DNA of 64,000 nt from Pseudomonas fluorescens HK44 (GCF_000217955.3 NZ_AFOY02000017.1:110235-174234); one strand, 5' to 3'; counted from the stretch's first letter, positions 1 through 8,623 are shown. A program made the numbers and translations. The notes: generated from the sequence alone by a model not told the origin.

Positions 1-1
1 C

Positions 2-67
2 CAGCTCGATGAGTTGTCCGGAAATGCAGCGCTCAATGGTGTACCGGTGACCGTCGCGGCAGCGTAA
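2..67 (+). CDS. 3' end of an unidentified gene (partial)
   Basis: An open frame enters from the left edge and ends at TAA 65-67. It encodes only the last 21 residues of a protein, with a small, hydrophobic Ala/Val-rich tail ending VTVAAA. This is too little to assign a family. It lies about 95 bp upstream of grxD on the same strand. Confidence 0.45.
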   Translation, partial: QLDELSGNAALNGVPVTVAAA

Positions 68-162
68 GTGTCTGTCGGGGAGACCGAGCATGGCGCTCGG
101 CTTTCCGTTACAATGCGTCACCGTGCCGACAACTGAGTCGGAAAGTTCAGCCGAGGTGCTCC

Positions 163-504
163 ATGGATATCATTGAAACTATTAAAGAGCAGATTGCTAA
201 CAACACCATTCTGCTTTACATGAAAGGCTCGCCGAATGCCCCACAGTGTGGCTTCTCCGCGAAAGCCGCTCAGGCCGTCATGGGCTGTGGTGAGAAGTTC
301 GCTTATGTGGACATCCTGCAGAACCCGGAAATCCGTGCCAACCTGCCAAAGTACGCCAACTGGCCAACCTTCCCGCAATTGTGGGTCGCTGGTGAGCTGG
401 TCGGTGGTAGCGACATCATGACTGAAATGGCCGCTGACGGTTCGTTGCAGGCCCTGATCAAGGACGCTGCGGCAAAAGCCGCTGCTGGCAAGACCGAAGC
501 CTGA
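163..504 (+). CDS. grxD: Monothiol glutaredoxin, Grx4 type
   Basis: This encodes a 113-residue monothiol glutaredoxin of normal length for the family. The active site CGFS is at residues 29-32, and a WPTFPQLW strand with a GG(S)D segment contributes the glutathione-binding face. Grx4 proteins bind a glutathione-ligated [2Fe-2S] cluster, often with BolA, and carry clusters in Fe-S and iron homeostasis in the cytoplasm. The ATG at 163 follows a GAGGTG-like ribosome site. The next gene, bacterioferritin, converges on it across a strong terminator, so this end of the window is an iron-handling block. The family call is secure; the precise partner is inferred. Confidence 0.95.
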   Translation: MDIIETIKEQIANNTILLYMKGSPNAPQCGFSAKAAQAVMGCGEKFAYVDILQNPEIRANLPKYANWPTFPQLWVAGELVGGSDIMTEMAADGSLQALIKDAAAKAAAGKTEA

Positions 505-511
505 TTGATAG

Positions 512-539
512 GCAGCAGCGGCCGCCCGGCCGCTGCTGC
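512..539. repeat. GC-rich inverted repeat after grxD
   Basis: A perfect 12-bp inverted repeat with a GCCC loop starts 8 bp after the grxD stop. It has no T-run of its own and stands directly before the strong terminator hairpin at 547-583. It could pause polymerase or protect the mRNA 3' end. Confidence 0.5.
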
Positions 540-546
540 TGGTAAT

Positions 547-583
547 AAAAAGCCCCGCCACTCGTAAGAGGGCGGGGCTTTTT
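547..583. terminator. Bidirectional terminator between grxD and bfr
   Basis: A 13-bp stem (AAAAAGCCCCGCC and its complement) flanks an 11-nt loop. Stem arms begin with A5 and end with T5, so the hairpin has a U-tract on both strands. It serves grxD (+) and bfr (-), whose 3' ends face each other here. Confidence 0.9.
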
Positions 584-610
584 ATTGAGTCGAGATCAGT
601 GCTGTAGAAC

Positions 611-1084
611 TTACTCGTCGCCCATCTGCGATTGCAGATAGTTCTCAAGACCGACTTTATCGATCAGGCTCAGTTGAGTTTCCAGCCAGTCGATATGCTC
701 TTCTTCGGATTCGAGAATATCTTCAAGCAGTTCACGGCTGCCGAAGTCCCCGACTGTTTCGCAATGCGCGATAGCCACTTTGAGGTCGGCATGGCCGGTG
801 CGCTCGATACGCAGGTCACATTCAAGCATTTCCTTGGTGTGCTCGCCGATGTGCAGCTTGCCCAAGTCCTGGACGTTTGGCAGGCCTTCGAGGAACAGGA
901 TGCGCTTGATCAGCTTGTCCGCGTGTTTCATCTCGTCGATGGATTCGTGGTACTCGTGCTTGCCGAGTTTGTTCAGGCCCCAGTCTTCATACATGCGCGC
1001 ATGCAGGAAATACTGATTGATTGCGACCAGCTCATTGCCAAGAATCTTGTTGAGGTGCTGGATAACCGTGATGTCGCCTTTCAT
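611..1084 (-). CDS. bfr: Bacterioferritin
   Basis: A 157-residue haem-containing ferritin subunit. Visible ligands are Met52 (haem, in the DEMKHAD segment), Glu18, Glu51 and His54 of the diiron ferroxidase centre, and the late EEEH motif. Twenty-four subunits form a cage that oxidises Fe(II) and stores ferric mineral in the cytoplasm. It matches the BfrB type of Pseudomonas, which lies beside bfd. Here bfd is encoded about 200 bp upstream on the same strand with its own terminator between, so the two are probably transcribed separately, as expected if Bfr is iron-induced and Bfd iron-repressed. Start ATG at 1084 follows GGACCCC, a weak Shine-Dalgarno. Confidence 0.95.
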   Translation of the reverse strand: MKGDITVIQHLNKILGNELVAINQYFLHARMYEDWGLNKLGKHEYHESIDEMKHADKLIKRILFLEGLPNVQDLGKLHIGEHTKEMLECDLRIERTGHADLKVAIAHCETVGDFGSRELLEDILESEEEHIDWLETQLSLIDKVGLENYLQSQMGDE

Positions 1085-1240
1085 GTGGGGTCCTGCCCTT
1101 TAATTACCCTATAGACGGTGAAGTCTGAGCTTGGCAGTTGTTAGTGTCAAACCTAAGTTATTGAATACTATATGAAAATTAATCGGAATAAGAATGTTTG
1201 TGTTCCGCATTCTAACGCTAAGCGATTGAATTACAGGCAT

Positions 1241-1266
1241 AAAAAAACCGGACGCTAAGTCCGGTT
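1241..1266 (-). terminator. Rho-independent terminator of bfd
   Basis: An 8-bp stem (AACCGGAC) with a 5-nt loop is followed on the minus strand by a run of T. It lies 17 bp after the bfd stop and separates bfd from bfr. Confidence 0.85.
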
Positions 1267-1282
1267 CTTTCGAATGTTCTAT

Positions 1283-1501
1283 TTATGCTGCCGAAAATTC
1301 TACAGGGTAGGGGATCGCCGCTTGGCTCAATTGCAATTCGGCCAGGGTTTCGCGTACCACTTGCTTGGCAAGGCAGGCACATTTTCCACATTGGCCGGCA
1401 ACGCCGGTGGCTTGGCGTACCTCGCGGTAGCTGCAGCAACCTTCATAGATCGCATCGCGGATTTTTCCGTCGGTGACACCAGTGCAAAGGCAGACATACA
1501 T
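1283..1501 (-). CDS. bfd: Bacterioferritin-associated ferredoxin
   Basis: A 72-residue [2Fe-2S] protein of the BFD-like fold. The four cysteine ligands appear as CLC near the N-terminus and CGKC in the middle, the usual Bfd arrangement. Bfd docks at the haem of bacterioferritin and passes electrons in so that stored iron can leave. A longer upstream frame exists, but the ATG at 1501 gives the family length and begins MYVCLC, as other Bfd proteins do. A Fur-like site lies about 55-73 bp upstream (1556-1574), consistent with low-iron induction. Confidence 0.93.
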   Translation of the reverse strand: MYVCLCTGVTDGKIRDAIYEGCCSYREVRQATGVAGQCGKCACLAKQVVRETLAELQLSQAAIPYPVEFSAA

Positions 1502-1555
1502 AAAATGAGAACCGTCGTGGGTTATGGCTCGGTTGCGACGGATATTAATGTTAAC

Positions 1556-1574
1556 GAGAATGATTGTCAAAGTG
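1556..1574 (-). promoter_or_regulatory. Candidate Fur box upstream of bfd
   Basis: GAGAATGATTGTCAAAGTG on the plus strand matches the 19-bp Fur consensus at about 13 positions, with one half nearly perfect (AATCATTCTC on the minus strand). It sits in the bfd promoter region. The call is based on consensus similarity only; the second half-site is poor. Confidence 0.45.
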
Positions 1575-1817
1575 GTTCCGGCAGGCTTTACGCCAGAGCA
1601 GCGATTGCCTGACGAACGGCATAATGCGGCCCGGGATGGTGTCATTAAGCCTGCGCCGAGGTTTTTGATGTCGTTGTAAAAAGCGCTAAGGACTGGCGAA
1701 AAACGCGGTGTATGATGTGCGGTCCTTGCGAAGGGCACTCGATTCATGAACCTGTCGTTTATTCGCGACAGACTGGTTCGATACCGTTCTTCCCGCCACC
1801 ACACCAGGAGATATCCA

Positions 1818-2420
1818 ATGAGCGTACTCGTAGGCAAACAAGCCCCTGACTTCACCGTACCGGCCGTACTCGGCAATGGCGAGATCGTTGACAGCTTCAC
1901 CCTGTCCTCGGCCATCAAAGGCAAATACGGCCTGGTGTTCTTCTACCCGCTGGACTTCACCTTCGTTTGCCCGTCCGAGCTGATCGCTCTGGACCACCGC
2001 ATGGCTGACTTCAAGGCACGCAACGTTGAAGTGATCGCTGTTTCGATCGACTCGCACTTCACCCACAACGCCTGGCGCAACACCCCGATCAATGCCGGCG
2101 GCATCGGTCAGGTTCAGTACATCATGGCTGCTGACATGAAGCACGACATCGCCAAGGCCTACGACGTTGAGTCCGAAGGCGGCGTGGCTTTCCGTGGCGC
2201 ATTCCTGATCGACGACAAGGGCGTTGTTCGCTCGCAAATCGTCAACGACCTGCCACTGGGCCGTAACATGGAAGAGCTGATTCGCCTGGTCGACGCCCTG
2301 CAATTCCACGAAGAGCACGGCGAAGTTTGCCCGGCCAACTGGAAAAAAGGCGACAAGGGCATGACTGCTTCGCCAGAAGGCGTTGCGGCTTACCTGACCG
2401 AGAACGCTGGCAAGCTGTAA
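1818..2420 (+). CDS. Typical 2-Cys peroxiredoxin (AhpC/TSA family)
   Basis: A 200-residue cytoplasmic peroxidase of the AhpC/Prx1 group. The peroxidatic Cys51 is in FVCPSE after the FYPLDFTF strand, and the resolving Cys171 is in GEVCPA. The YF-type C-terminal helix is partly replaced, as the chain ends TENAGKL. It reduces H2O2 and organic peroxides with thioredoxin or a similar donor. The ATG at 1818 has a GGAG at 1807-1810, so upstream in-frame codons are unlikely to be used. Neighbouring iron-storage genes suggest a shared role against Fenton chemistry. It is not followed by ahpF, so it is probably not the AhpC of the AhpCF pair. Confidence 0.92.
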   Translation: MSVLVGKQAPDFTVPAVLGNGEIVDSFTLSSAIKGKYGLVFFYPLDFTFVCPSELIALDHRMADFKARNVEVIAVSIDSHFTHNAWRNTPINAGGIGQVQYIMAADMKHDIAKAYDVESEGGVAFRGAFLIDDKGVVRSQIVNDLPLGRNMEELIRLVDALQFHEEHGEVCPANWKKGDKGMTASPEGVAAYLTENAGKL

Positions 2421-2439
2421 GCCACGCGTCAGGCATAAA

Positions 2440-2465
2440 AACCGGCCGTTGAGGCCGGTTTTTTT
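2440..2465 (+). terminator. Terminator after the peroxiredoxin gene
   Basis: Stem ACCGGCC/GGCCGGT with loop GTTGA and a following T-run. The A-run on the other side lets it also act for rnt, which converges on it. Confidence 0.88.
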
Positions 2466-2492
2466 ATGCACGGGATAAATCCTGCGACTGAA

Positions 2493-3167
2493 TCAGTCGT
2501 TGAAATCTTCCCAGCCGCCCATTTGTTTCCAGCGATTGACGATGCCGCAAAACAAATCGGCAGTCTTCTCGGTGTCGTAGCGAGCCGAGTGGGCCTCGCG
2601 TCCGTCAAAGTCGATGTCGGCAGCCTGGCACGCCTTGGCCAGGACCGTTTGACCATAAGCCAGACCGGCCAGTGTCGCGGTGTCGAAGCTGGAGAACGGG
2701 TGAAACGGATTGCGCTTCATGTCCAGGCGCGCAACGGCGGCGTTGAGGAAGCCCAGGTCGAAGCTGCTGTTATGGCCGACCAGGATCGCCCGTTTGCAGC
2801 CGTTGGCCTTCAGCGCCTTGCGCACACCACGGAAGATGTCGGTCAGCGCTGCTTCCTCACTCACGGCCATGCGCAGTGGGTGATCAAGCTTGATCCCGGT
2901 GAACTCCAGCGCTGCGGCTTCGACGTTGGCGCCTTCAAACGGTTCTACACGGAAGAAATAGGTGTGATCAGGGTACACAAAACCTTTTTCGTCCATGCTG
3001 ATGGTCGTGGCGGCAATTTCCAGCAAGGCGTCGGTGGCACAGTTGAAACCACCGGTTTCAACGTCGACGACAACGGGCAAGTATCCACGGAACCTGGCTG
3101 CCATCGGGTGACGTGAACCACCTCCGCCTGAACTTTCCTGTTCGTCGTCGAAATGGTCTTCACTCAC
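2493..3167 (-). CDS. rnt: Ribonuclease T
   Basis: A 224-residue DEDDh-family 3'-5' exonuclease. The first acidic pair is Asp35 and Glu37 in VVDVETGGF, followed by GHNSSFD and a late HSARYDTEKT that supplies the catalytic His and last Asp. RNase T dimers trim the 3' ends of tRNA and other stable RNAs, including CCA turnover. The start overlaps the end of pyrC by 4 bp (3164-3167), so the two are co-translated. The pyrC-rnt-motY neighbourhood is the standard Pseudomonas order. Confidence 0.95.
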   Translation of the reverse strand: MSEDHFDDEQESSGGGGSRHPMAARFRGYLPVVVDVETGGFNCATDALLEIAATTISMDEKGFVYPDHTYFFRVEPFEGANVEAAALEFTGIKLDHPLRMAVSEEAALTDIFRGVRKALKANGCKRAILVGHNSSFDLGFLNAAVARLDMKRNPFHPFSSFDTATLAGLAYGQTVLAKACQAADIDFDGREAHSARYDTEKTADLFCGIVNRWKQMGGWEDFND

Positions 3168-4210
3168 GCGTGTTCCTCCAGCAGGCGCCAGCGCAGTTGT
3201 TCACCGGCGCGCAGCGGGATGACAGTCAGCTCGCCGAACGGCAGGCTGGTTGGGGCGGTCCATTCTTCGCGGACCAGGGTAATGCGATCGGTGTTCGCCG
3301 GCAGGCCGTAGAAACGCGGGCCGTTGAGGCTGGCGAAGGCTTCGAGCTTGTCCAGCGCATTGCGCTGTTCAAAGGCTTCGGCGTACAGCTCGATCGCGGC
3401 ATAAGCGGTGTAACAACCGGCACAGCCACACGCGGCTTCTTTGGCGTGTTGGGCGTGCGGGGCCGAGTCTGTCCCCAGGAAGAACTTCTCGCTGCCGCTG
3501 GTGGCGGCGTCAAGCAGGGCGACCTGATGGGTATTGCGCTTGAGAATCGGCAGGCAATAGAAGTGCGGACGAATCCCGCCCACCAGCATGTGGTTGCGGT
3601 TATACAGCAGGTGGTGAGCGGTGATGGTTGCGCCAACGTTGGCCGAAGCCTCGTTGACGAACTGCACGGCATCGCGGGTGGTGATGTGTTCGAACACCAC
3701 TTTGAGCGTTGGGAAACGCTCCACGACCCGGCGCATGTGCTCGTCGATGAAGATTTTTTCGCGGTCGAAAACATCGACGTCGCCGCGGGTGATTTCACCG
3801 TGAATCAACAAGGGCATCCCGACCTCGGCCATGGCCTCGATCGCGGGGAAAATCTTGTCGATGCTGGTCACACCGGAATCGGAGTTGGTGGTCGCGCCAG
3901 CCGGATACAGCTTGGCGGCGTGAACGAAACCGCTGGCCTTGGCCTCGCGAATTTCATTGGGTGTAGTCCGGTCAGTGAGGTAGAGCACCATCAACGGTTC
4001 GAAACGGCTGCCGGCCGGGCGCGCAGCGAGAATGCGCTGGCGATAGGCGTCGGCTTCGGCGGCGTTACGCACCGGTGGTACCAGGTTAGGCATGATGATG
4101 GCGCGACCAAAGGTGCGCGCGACATCCGCGACAGTATTGGGCAACACAGCACCATCGCGAAGATGAATATGCCAGTCGTCGGGACGCAGCAGGGTCAGGC
4201 GGTCGGACAT
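3164..4210 (-). CDS. pyrC: Dihydroorotase (class II, PyrC)
   Basis: A 348-residue zinc amidohydrolase that closes carbamoyl-aspartate to dihydroorotate in pyrimidine synthesis. Visible metal and active-site elements are HIHLRDG (His14, His16), the Lys of AAKLYPAGATTNS expected to be carboxylated, HGE, FEHIT and GTDSAPH. An upstream ATG at 4237 would add nine residues, but the start at 4210 (MSDRLTLL) matches the family N-terminus. It is the first gene of the pyrC-rnt pair and diverges from motY. Confidence 0.95.
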   Translation of the reverse strand: MSDRLTLLRPDDWHIHLRDGAVLPNTVADVARTFGRAIIMPNLVPPVRNAAEADAYRQRILAARPAGSRFEPLMVLYLTDRTTPNEIREAKASGFVHAAKLYPAGATTNSDSGVTSIDKIFPAIEAMAEVGMPLLIHGEITRGDVDVFDREKIFIDEHMRRVVERFPTLKVVFEHITTRDAVQFVNEASANVGATITAHHLLYNRNHMLVGGIRPHFYCLPILKRNTHQVALLDAATSGSEKFFLGTDSAPHAQHAKEAACGCAGCYTAYAAIELYAEAFEQRNALDKLEAFASLNGPRFYGLPANTDRITLVREEWTAPTSLPFGELTVIPLRAGEQLRWRLLEEHA

Positions 4211-4366
4211 TGGGGATTCCAGGCGGGTCAAACTCAAGGGAATGCTACCGGAAAAGACTCATCCAGGCACTCGCTATCAAGTTTTGCAGCAAGCTTCCGA
4301 TATGACAAAGGTATGCCGTAATTATATGTATCGGTCTTTTTGTTGTAGAAGCCAGTGGAGCCTCCC

Positions 4367-5275
4367 GTGCGCCAGCGTTATTTAGCCTTGCTCAGCGTGT
4401 TTGCCAGCCTTCCTGCGATGGCGCTCACTTTCCAGACGCGTCTGGAGAGCATCGAGTGGACGGTCGAAGGCGACAAGTTCGAATGTCGCCTGAGCCAGCC
4501 GATTACCGATTTCGGTTCGGGCGAGTTCGTGCGGCGCGCAGGCGAGCAGGCCACCTTTCGTCTGAAGGCTTACAACTCGATGATCGCGGGCGGCTCGGCG
4601 ACCTTGCTGGCGGCCGCTGCGCCTTGGCAGCCGGGGCGCGGCGATATCAATCTGGGGTCGGTCAAGGTCGGCAGCGGTGATGTGCTGTTCAACAGTTCGC
4701 AACTGCAGGCCGGACGTCTTATCGGTGGTTTGATGGAAGGTCGCAGTCCGCTGATTCGTCATTATTCGCGCGATGGCGGGGTGTCGGAAGTCCGTTTGTT
4801 GCCGGTCAGTTTCAACAAGGCCTACGCCGATTATCAGGCGTGTGTCGCCAAGTTGCTGCCGATGAATTATGAGCAGGTGAAGCAGGCTGAGATTGGTTTC
4901 CCGGGCGGTGGTATCGATCTGGACGCGCAAGCCAAAGCCAGGCTGCAGGTCATGCTGACGTTCATGAAGGCCGACCCGACGGTCAATCACATCGAACTCG
5001 ACGGCCATTCCGATAACAGCGGCAATCGCCTGACCAACCGTGACCTGTCCCGGCGCAGGGCGCTGGCGGTGATGGACTTCTTCAAGGCCAATGGCATTGC
5101 GGAATCACAGATCACGATGCGCTTTCACGGTGAGCGTTATCCATTGGCCCCTAATACCAACACCGCCAATCGGGCCAGGAATCGCCGGGTCAACGTTCAT
5201 CTTGAGCGTATTGAACCCACCGACAAACCGGCTCCGCAAGTCAGCTCGGCGAGCAGTGCCGCGACGACCTCCTGA
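4367..5275 (+). CDS. motY: Flagellar motor protein MotY (OmpA-like)
   Basis: A 302-residue protein with a signal peptide ending near ALA, a MotY-specific N-terminal beta domain, and an OmpA-like C-terminal peptidoglycan-binding domain carrying ELDGHSDNSGN and the NRDLSRRRA motif. MotY forms part of the T-ring that anchors stators of polar flagella. A GTG at 4367 is preceded by GGAG at 4357-4360, which decides the start over a GTG 12 bp upstream. It diverges from pyrC, as in other pseudomonads, and is far from the other flagellar genes. The identity is well supported by fold and context. Confidence 0.92.
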   Translation: MRQRYLALLSVFASLPAMALTFQTRLESIEWTVEGDKFECRLSQPITDFGSGEFVRRAGEQATFRLKAYNSMIAGGSATLLAAAAPWQPGRGDINLGSVKVGSGDVLFNSSQLQAGRLIGGLMEGRSPLIRHYSRDGGVSEVRLLPVSFNKAYADYQACVAKLLPMNYEQVKQAEIGFPGGGIDLDAQAKARLQVMLTFMKADPTVNHIELDGHSDNSGNRLTNRDLSRRRALAVMDFFKANGIAESQITMRFHGERYPLAPNTNTANRARNRRVNVHLERIEPTDKPAPQVSSASSAATTS

Positions 5276-5404
5276 ACCGGCTGAAATAGTCGCTCGCTCG
5301 ACATAATCTGTCGCTTGGTCATCATAAGCTGTCGCGCCTCTGTAATTTATCCTCTCGCAGCGGTAGACTTCATGGCTTTCCGTAGAACCCCGTGGAGTGA
5401 TGGC

Positions 5405-6622
5405 ATGGCGGACGTAAACAAGGTCGTTCTGGCGTATTCCGGCGGCCTGGACACTTCGGTGATCCTCAAGTGGCTGCAGGATACTTATAACTGTGAAGTG
5501 GTGACCTTTACCGCTGACCTGGGTCAGGGTGAAGAGGTTGAGCCGGCCCGCGCCAAGGCACAAGCCATGGGCGTAAAAGAAATCTACATCGACGATCTGC
5601 GCGAAGAATTCGTGCGTGATTTCGTTTTCCCGATGTTCCGCGCCAACACCGTTTACGAAGGCGAGTACCTGCTGGGTACCTCCATCGCTCGTCCGTTGAT
5701 CGCCAAACGCCTGATCGAAATCGCCAACGAAACCGGCGCTGACGCCATTTCCCATGGTGCGACCGGCAAGGGTAACGACCAGGTTCGTTTCGAGCTGGGT
5801 GCCTATGCACTCAAGCCTGGCGTGAAAGTGATCGCCCCTTGGCGCGAGTGGGACCTGCTGTCCCGCGAGAAGCTGATGGATTATGCCGCGAAGCACGCGA
5901 TCCCGATCGAGCGTCACGGCAAGAAAAAATCCCCGTACTCGATGGATGCCAACCTGCTGCACATCTCCTATGAAGGCGGCGTGCTGGAAGACACCTGGAC
6001 CGAGCACGAAGAAGACATGTGGCGCTGGACCGTCTCCCCGGAGAACGCTCCCGACAAGCCGCAGTACCTGGAACTGACTTACCGCAACGGCGACATCGTT
6101 GCACTGGACGGCGTCGAAATGACTCCGGCTACCGTGCTGGCGACCCTGAACCGTATCGGTGGCGAACACGGTATCGGCCGTCTGGACATCGTCGAGAACC
6201 GTTACGTCGGCATGAAGTCCCGTGGCTGCTACGAAACCCCGGGCGGCACCATCATGCTGCGTGCTCACCGGGCGATCGAGTCGATCACTCTGGATCGCGA
6301 AGTGGCTCACCTCAAAGACGAGCTGATGCCTAAATACGCCAGCCTGATCTACACCGGTTACTGGTGGAGCCCTGAGCGTCTGATGCTGCAACAGATGATC
6401 GATGCTTCCCAGGCACATGTGAACGGTGTGGTTCGCCTGAAACTGTACAAAGGCAACGTGATCGTCACCGGTCGCAAGTCTGACGAGTCGTTGTTCGACG
6501 CCAACATTGCTACCTTCGAAGAAGATGGCGGCGCCTACAACCAGGCTGATGCAGCCGGCTTCATCAAGCTGAACGCTCTGCGTATGCGGATTGCCGCAAA
6601 CAAAGGCCGCAAGCTGTTCTGA
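5405..6622 (+). CDS. argG: Argininosuccinate synthase
   Basis: A 405-residue enzyme that joins citrulline and aspartate with ATP cleavage in arginine synthesis. The N-terminal PP-loop is AYSGGLDTSVI, followed by the SHGATGKGNDQVRF segment that binds citrulline and aspartate. Length is typical for the family. ATG 5405 follows GTGGAGTG and begins MADVNKVVLAYSGG, whereas an earlier in-frame start at 5315 would add a tail of poor coding quality. It is monocistronic here, with a hairpin 22 bp downstream. Confidence 0.96.
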   Translation: MADVNKVVLAYSGGLDTSVILKWLQDTYNCEVVTFTADLGQGEEVEPARAKAQAMGVKEIYIDDLREEFVRDFVFPMFRANTVYEGEYLLGTSIARPLIAKRLIEIANETGADAISHGATGKGNDQVRFELGAYALKPGVKVIAPWREWDLLSREKLMDYAAKHAIPIERHGKKKSPYSMDANLLHISYEGGVLEDTWTEHEEDMWRWTVSPENAPDKPQYLELTYRNGDIVALDGVEMTPATVLATLNRIGGEHGIGRLDIVENRYVGMKSRGCYETPGGTIMLRAHRAIESITLDREVAHLKDELMPKYASLIYTGYWWSPERLMLQQMIDASQAHVNGVVRLKLYKGNVIVTGRKSDESLFDANIATFEEDGGAYNQADAAGFIKLNALRMRIAANKGRKLF

Positions 6623-6643
6623 TGCTGTTGGCATGATCAACGA

Positions 6644-6672
6644 TTGTGGCCCCGTTTGTAACGGGGCCACAA
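6644..6672 (+). terminator. Hairpin after argG
   Basis: A perfect 12-bp inverted repeat (TTGTGGCCCCGT) with a TTGTA loop follows argG. There is no U-run, so it may act as an mRNA-stabilising or weak terminator structure. Confidence 0.5.
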
Positions 6673-6820
6673 TGTGATCGAAGAATTCGTGTGTGGCTGT
6701 TTGTCTCCTGAATCTGTGTTACCAGGTCTTGCGCTTTAACTTCCTGGATTGTCTGTACCCCCTCCTTTCTGTTCTGTCTGTGTCAGAGACTATTTACCCG
6801 GCCACTGTACTGGGTAGGTG

Positions 6821-7513
6821 TCAGGGCTGGCTGACGACGGTCACGGCCAATGTGCTCAAGTTATAAATCATGTAAAAAGAGTCGTTGTGCTTCAGGGCTT
6901 TTGCATCTGATTTTTTGAGTGCTCTTTCGTTAATCAAATGTCCCGACTCACCGCTCGTCAGAAAGACGATCACTTCACTGTGGTGGTGTTTCCTTGAATA
7001 GAGAGCACTCATCAAACTGTCGACATCTTTCTTTTTACGAGTCCATCGTGCATCAATGATCCGCATGCCGTGTATTGACGCGGGTAAGGACACTGGGTGT
7101 TGGGTCGACAGGTTTGCGATGAAGGTTATATAGGCAGGTGGAGCGGGTGCGCCCTGAAGCAGATAGTCGGGTTTACCTCCTTTGATTGAGTGTGGTTGAT
7201 TGTCCTCTTCAACAGGGTCGTTGATGGAGGTTTTTCTGTTTTTTTCTGGTTGAGCAGCATCGTCGATGACTTTTACAAACTGCTTGCTCTTTTGAAAGTC
7301 AGAAGGGGCATACAGGGATTTATAGTTAAAGTTTAGCGTAATAAAAAATAGAAAGAGCAGGTAAAAAGGGAAGCTGATCAGAAACCAGATGTAAGTCTGA
7401 CGCTCCTCGTTATCAAGAAAGGGCAGCGATACGGCCGCCGAAGTTTCGGAGAGTGTCGCAAATATCGCAATTATGGTCATTGGGTTGGAGATTTTTTTTT
7501 GAGTTTTTGTCAT
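6821..7513 (-). CDS. Unrecognised membrane protein
   Basis: A 230-residue product that I do not recognise. Residues about 9-30 are moderately hydrophobic and about 42-62 form a strong aromatic transmembrane helix (FLISFPFYLLFLFFITL). A Lys/Asp-rich linker and a soluble C-terminal region of about 110 residues follow. Codon use and base composition are visibly richer in A and T than in neighbouring genes, with many AAA/AAT/TTT codons, which suggests recent acquisition. No Shine-Dalgarno stands out before ATG 7513. It stands alone between argG and a divergent response regulator gene. The C-terminal domain begins around IHGMRIIDARWTRKK and could be an enzyme or sensor module, but no motif fixes this. 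Confidence 0.65.
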   Translation of the reverse strand: MTKTQKKISNPMTIIAIFATLSETSAAVSLPFLDNEERQTYIWFLISFPFYLLFLFFITLNFNYKSLYAPSDFQKSKQFVKVIDDAAQPEKNRKTSINDPVEEDNQPHSIKGGKPDYLLQGAPAPPAYITFIANLSTQHPVSLPASIHGMRIIDARWTRKKKDVDSLMSALYSRKHHHSEVIVFLTSGESGHLINERALKKSDAKALKHNDSFYMIYNLSTLAVTVVSQP

Positions 7514-7996
7514 TTTGATTGCTCGTTAAATAGTGATCTATAGTGGATTCCTTGTGGGTGAAGTTGTTGGGTGGTAGTGGTTGTCTGGTACTAATTTATT
7601 ATTGTTTGTAAAGGGTTTGTGGAGCGGTCTGCTTTGCAGTTTTATCACTATTTTTAACGGATCCATAGCCTTCTTTTAGTGTGATTTATGTAAAGGGGGG
7701 CGAAAGCGGGTTGTTTTTTGACAGTAGATTGATGTTCCGGATTGGCCGGGGTGGAGTATGTGTTGTCAGCCGATTTTTGATGCCTGCTGAAAAAAAACAG
7801 TTGATCAGAGGAGGGTATAGCCTCGAATAAACTTTAAGCGACATTGTTTTTTATGAAATCCTGTAGGGGGAATCTTTGTTGTTTGTAGGGATTGTCTCTC
7901 GGTGTGGGTGGTTGGGGTGGGCAGCATCCCAAGGTCCAAACGACTACGCTATTGTGCGGGCTCTAAAAATTCGAACAGCGAAAATTGGACTTGCCC
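7514..7996. other. AT-rich intergenic stretch without genes
   Basis: This 483-bp gap separates two divergent genes and must hold both promoters. It is T- and G-rich on the plus strand. No convincing small ORF, hairpin or known binding site was found. The composition matches the AT-rich gene to its left. Confidence 0.5.
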
Positions 7997-8623
7997 ATGA
8001 ATAAAGTGCTGATCGTGGATGATCACCCCGTCATTCGTCTTGCTGTACGTATGCTAATGGAGCGTCATGGCTACGAAGTCATTGCCGAAACGGACAATGG
8101 TGTAGATGCCTTGCAACTTGCCCGTGAACAGATGCCGGATATCGTGATACTGGATATCGGTATTCCGAAACTGGATGGCCTTGAAGTTATTGCACGCTTG
8201 ACCTCGACCACCACGCCTTTGAAAGTGCTGGTCTTGACGTCGCAGGCTCCCGGTCACTTTTCAATGCGTTGCATGCAGGCAGGGGCAGCCGGGTATGTCT
8301 GCAAGCAGCAGGATCTCACCGAGTTGCTCAGTGCGATCAAGGCTGTATTGTCCGGGTACAGCTATTTTCCGAATCAGGCTTTGCACTCGGTTCGCTCAAG
8401 TTTGGGGAATGCGAGTGAAGCAGACATGGTGGATCGTCTGTCTGGAAGGGAAATGATGGTTTTACAACAGTTGGCCCGAGGCAAGACCAACAAGGAAATT
8501 GCCGATGGAATGTTCCTCAGCAATAAAACCGTCAGTACTTACAAAACGCGTCTGCTATTAAAGCTCAATGCTCGCTCGCTGGTAGACCTGATCGAGCTTG
8601 CGCAGCGTAATGGTCTGGTTTGA
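7997..8623 (+). CDS. LuxR/NarL-family response regulator
   Basis: A 208-residue two-component regulator. The receiver domain covers residues 1-120, with acidic DDH at 8-10, phospho-acceptor Asp53 (ILDIGIPKLDG) and Lys in GYVCKQQ. A LuxR-type helix-turn-helix follows, from LSGREMMVLQQL to the end (GKTNKEIA, SNKTVSTYKTR). It resembles the BvgA/EvgA/FimZ-like group. No histidine kinase is adjacent, so it is an orphan here. ATG 7997 gives the canonical MNKVLIVDDH start, and a TTG 12 bp earlier is less likely. It borders an AT-rich accessory patch, so its partner may be elsewhere on the chromosome. Confidence 0.9.
   Translation: MNKVLIVDDHPVIRLAVRMLMERHGYEVIAETDNGVDALQLAREQMPDIVILDIGIPKLDGLEVIARLTSTTTPLKVLVLTSQAPGHFSMRCMQAGAAGYVCKQQDLTELLSAIKAVLSGYSYFPNQALHSVRSSLGNASEADMVDRLSGREMMVLQQLARGKTNKEIADGMFLSNKTVSTYKTRLLLKLNARSLVDLIELAQRNGLV

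Noticed and set aside
6623..6820. A small RNA in the gap after argG
   Set aside because: Besides the hairpin at 6644-6672 no structure or promoter stood out, so it remains plain intergenic DNA.
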